Origin: Conidiobolus incongruus B7586
Lineage: Eukaryota > Entomophthoromycota > Entomophthoromycetes > Entomophthorales > Conidiobolaceae
Length of the DNA stretch: 16,994 bases
Reading direction: 5' to 3'
NCBI GenBank assembly: GCA_000697335.1
Contig: JNEM01014620.1
Location: forward strand, 1 to 16,994
In this document: positions 16,088 through 16,994 of the stretch, one piece after another
Layout: each line of letters starts with the position of its first letter
Position numbering within the stretch: the stretch's first letter is position 1
Program-made: the position numbers and the translations under genes
Notes under the pieces: generated by a model
The model's input: only the letters and a program-made list of their open reading frames with translations
What the model was told of the DNA's origin: nothing
Database searches by the model: none

Positions 16088-16994
16088 TTAAACAAACAAT
16101 AAAATAAAATATATAAATAATTGTTAATTATTTCTATTAAAATAAAGAGTTTTTATTTATAAACTAGGTATTTTAGTTTAGCTGGCTTTATTTTACTTAA
16201 CTAGAATGTTATAAGCTTTAAGCTAATGTTTATAAAGCTAAACTTAACTTATTCTCCCTTATTTATTATTTTATCTTATAGTTATAAGGTAAAATATAAA
16301 TTAAATTTAAACTAAGTTAATTATTTATTAATTATAAAAAAATTAAAATTAATAAAAATAATGGTAAGTAATTTTAAATTAAATATAAATAAAGTAAAAG
16401 CATTATTAATATAGAAAAATAAAACATTTATATAAGAAATATATAATGGTGTTGATTTAAAAAAAGAGTTTTTTCTTAAGAGATTAATTAAAAAGGTTAT
16501 AAGTTTAATAAAAGAATCAATAAAATTTTTAAAGTAATTTAATAAATTAAATATAAACATTAGTTAATATTTATTTATAAATATAATAAAAACTCTTATA
16601 TTATTTAATTTAGTTAAATTAATATTAATTCTTTAAGAAAAAATAGTCTAACTATAAAAAAAGATAAAAAAAAGCATTAAAAATACATTTTGATATTTTT
16701 AAAAGTAATTTATATTCTTGAATAATTTATAAAATTTAATTAATATATTAAATATATTCTTTTTTAATTTTTAAATAGATTAAAGTATTATTAAAATAAA
16801 TGATAATAAAATTATTAAAAACAAAATTAAAAAGGTAATTGATAAATTAAGTAAAAGTTATAAGGGTAATATATAATTTAAAATTTATATTAGTAAATTT
16901 ATAGTAATTTAAAAAATATTAAAAATAATTAAGGAAATAGAAATTTCTTCAACTTTAATATTATAATATATATTTCTAATATTTAATTTAATGA
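16088..16994 (-). mobile_element. Family A element A2, right segment (RT palm to RNase H), fossil
   Basis: On the minus strand this aligns with about 7930-8858 of element A. It covers the RT palm (right edge), the polymerase box region (about 16790), the thumb and connection (open stretch 16560-16321, FNLLNYFKNFIDSFIKLITF) and the first part of RNase H (about 16100-16200). It continues past the right edge toward protease, gag and the 5' LTR. It is much more A+T rich than element A and extensively broken. The hydrophobic look of the 79-residue open stretch comes from AT-rich codons and is not evidence for a membrane protein. Confidence 0.9.

Noticed and set aside
16321-16560. A 79-residue hydrophobic open frame as a membrane protein
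   Set aside because: It aligns with the RT thumb and connection of element A (about 8370-8620). Phe, Ile and Leu richness comes from AT-rich codons.
1-16994. Mitochondrial or plasmid origin, suggested by extreme A+T content
   Set aside because: There are no mitochondrial genes or tRNAs, the content is nuclear Gypsy and Tc1 elements, and the copy differences are of RIP type.

Overview
Every base of this window can be assigned to a transposable element. I find no host gene, tRNA, rRNA or CRISPR array. The DNA is extremely A+T rich. Nearly all differences between repeat copies are C-to-T or G-to-A changes, which is the signature of repeat-induced point mutation (RIP). RIP, Ty3/Gypsy chromoviruses and Tc1-like transposons together point to a filamentous ascomycete (Pezizomycotina) and one of its AT-rich, gene-free repeat blocks. 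I cannot name the species.

The layout is a five-level nest. I use local names: family A and family B are two Ty3/Gypsy chromoviruses, and family D is a Tc1/mariner transposon of about 1.57 kb. Level 1 (oldest) is a minus-strand family A copy, A2 (405-1159 and 16088-16994, running off the right edge). Level 2 is D-outer (1160-2388 and 15741-16085), inserted in the RNase H region of A2 at a duplicated TA. Level 3 is a complete-length minus-strand family B element (2389-15740), inserted in D-outer with a 5-bp duplication (tatat). Level 4 is D-inner (4310-5261 and 10976-11600), inserted near the end of the RNase H region of B at a duplicated TA. Level 5 (youngest of the nest) is a complete-length plus-strand family A element (5262-10975), inserted in D-inner with the 5-bp duplication ataat. 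Separately, a plus-strand family A copy (A3) sits in the A2 integrase; only its 3' LTR (7-404) and the end of its polypurine tract (1-6) fall in the window.

The boundaries support one another. Removing the inserts in silico leaves two D copies of nearly equal length, about 1572 and 1569 bp. The A2 segments on both sides of D-outer match one continuous stretch of the inner A copy, about 7930-9613. Older layers look more heavily mutated than younger ones, as the nesting order predicts.

Both A and B show gag, aspartic protease, reverse transcriptase, RNase H, integrase and a C-terminal chromodomain, in the Ty3/Gypsy order. Both appear to share a primer-binding site (TGGTAGCAG before mutation) directly next to the LTR, and a polypurine tract ending GGGAG. 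All gag-pol regions are heavily broken fossils. The D copies have long terminal repeats with an inner copy of the outer binding-site core 175-177 bp inside each end, resembling the IR/DR layout of some Tc1-like transposons. Their transposase remnants carry the Tc1 C-terminal signature in mutated form.
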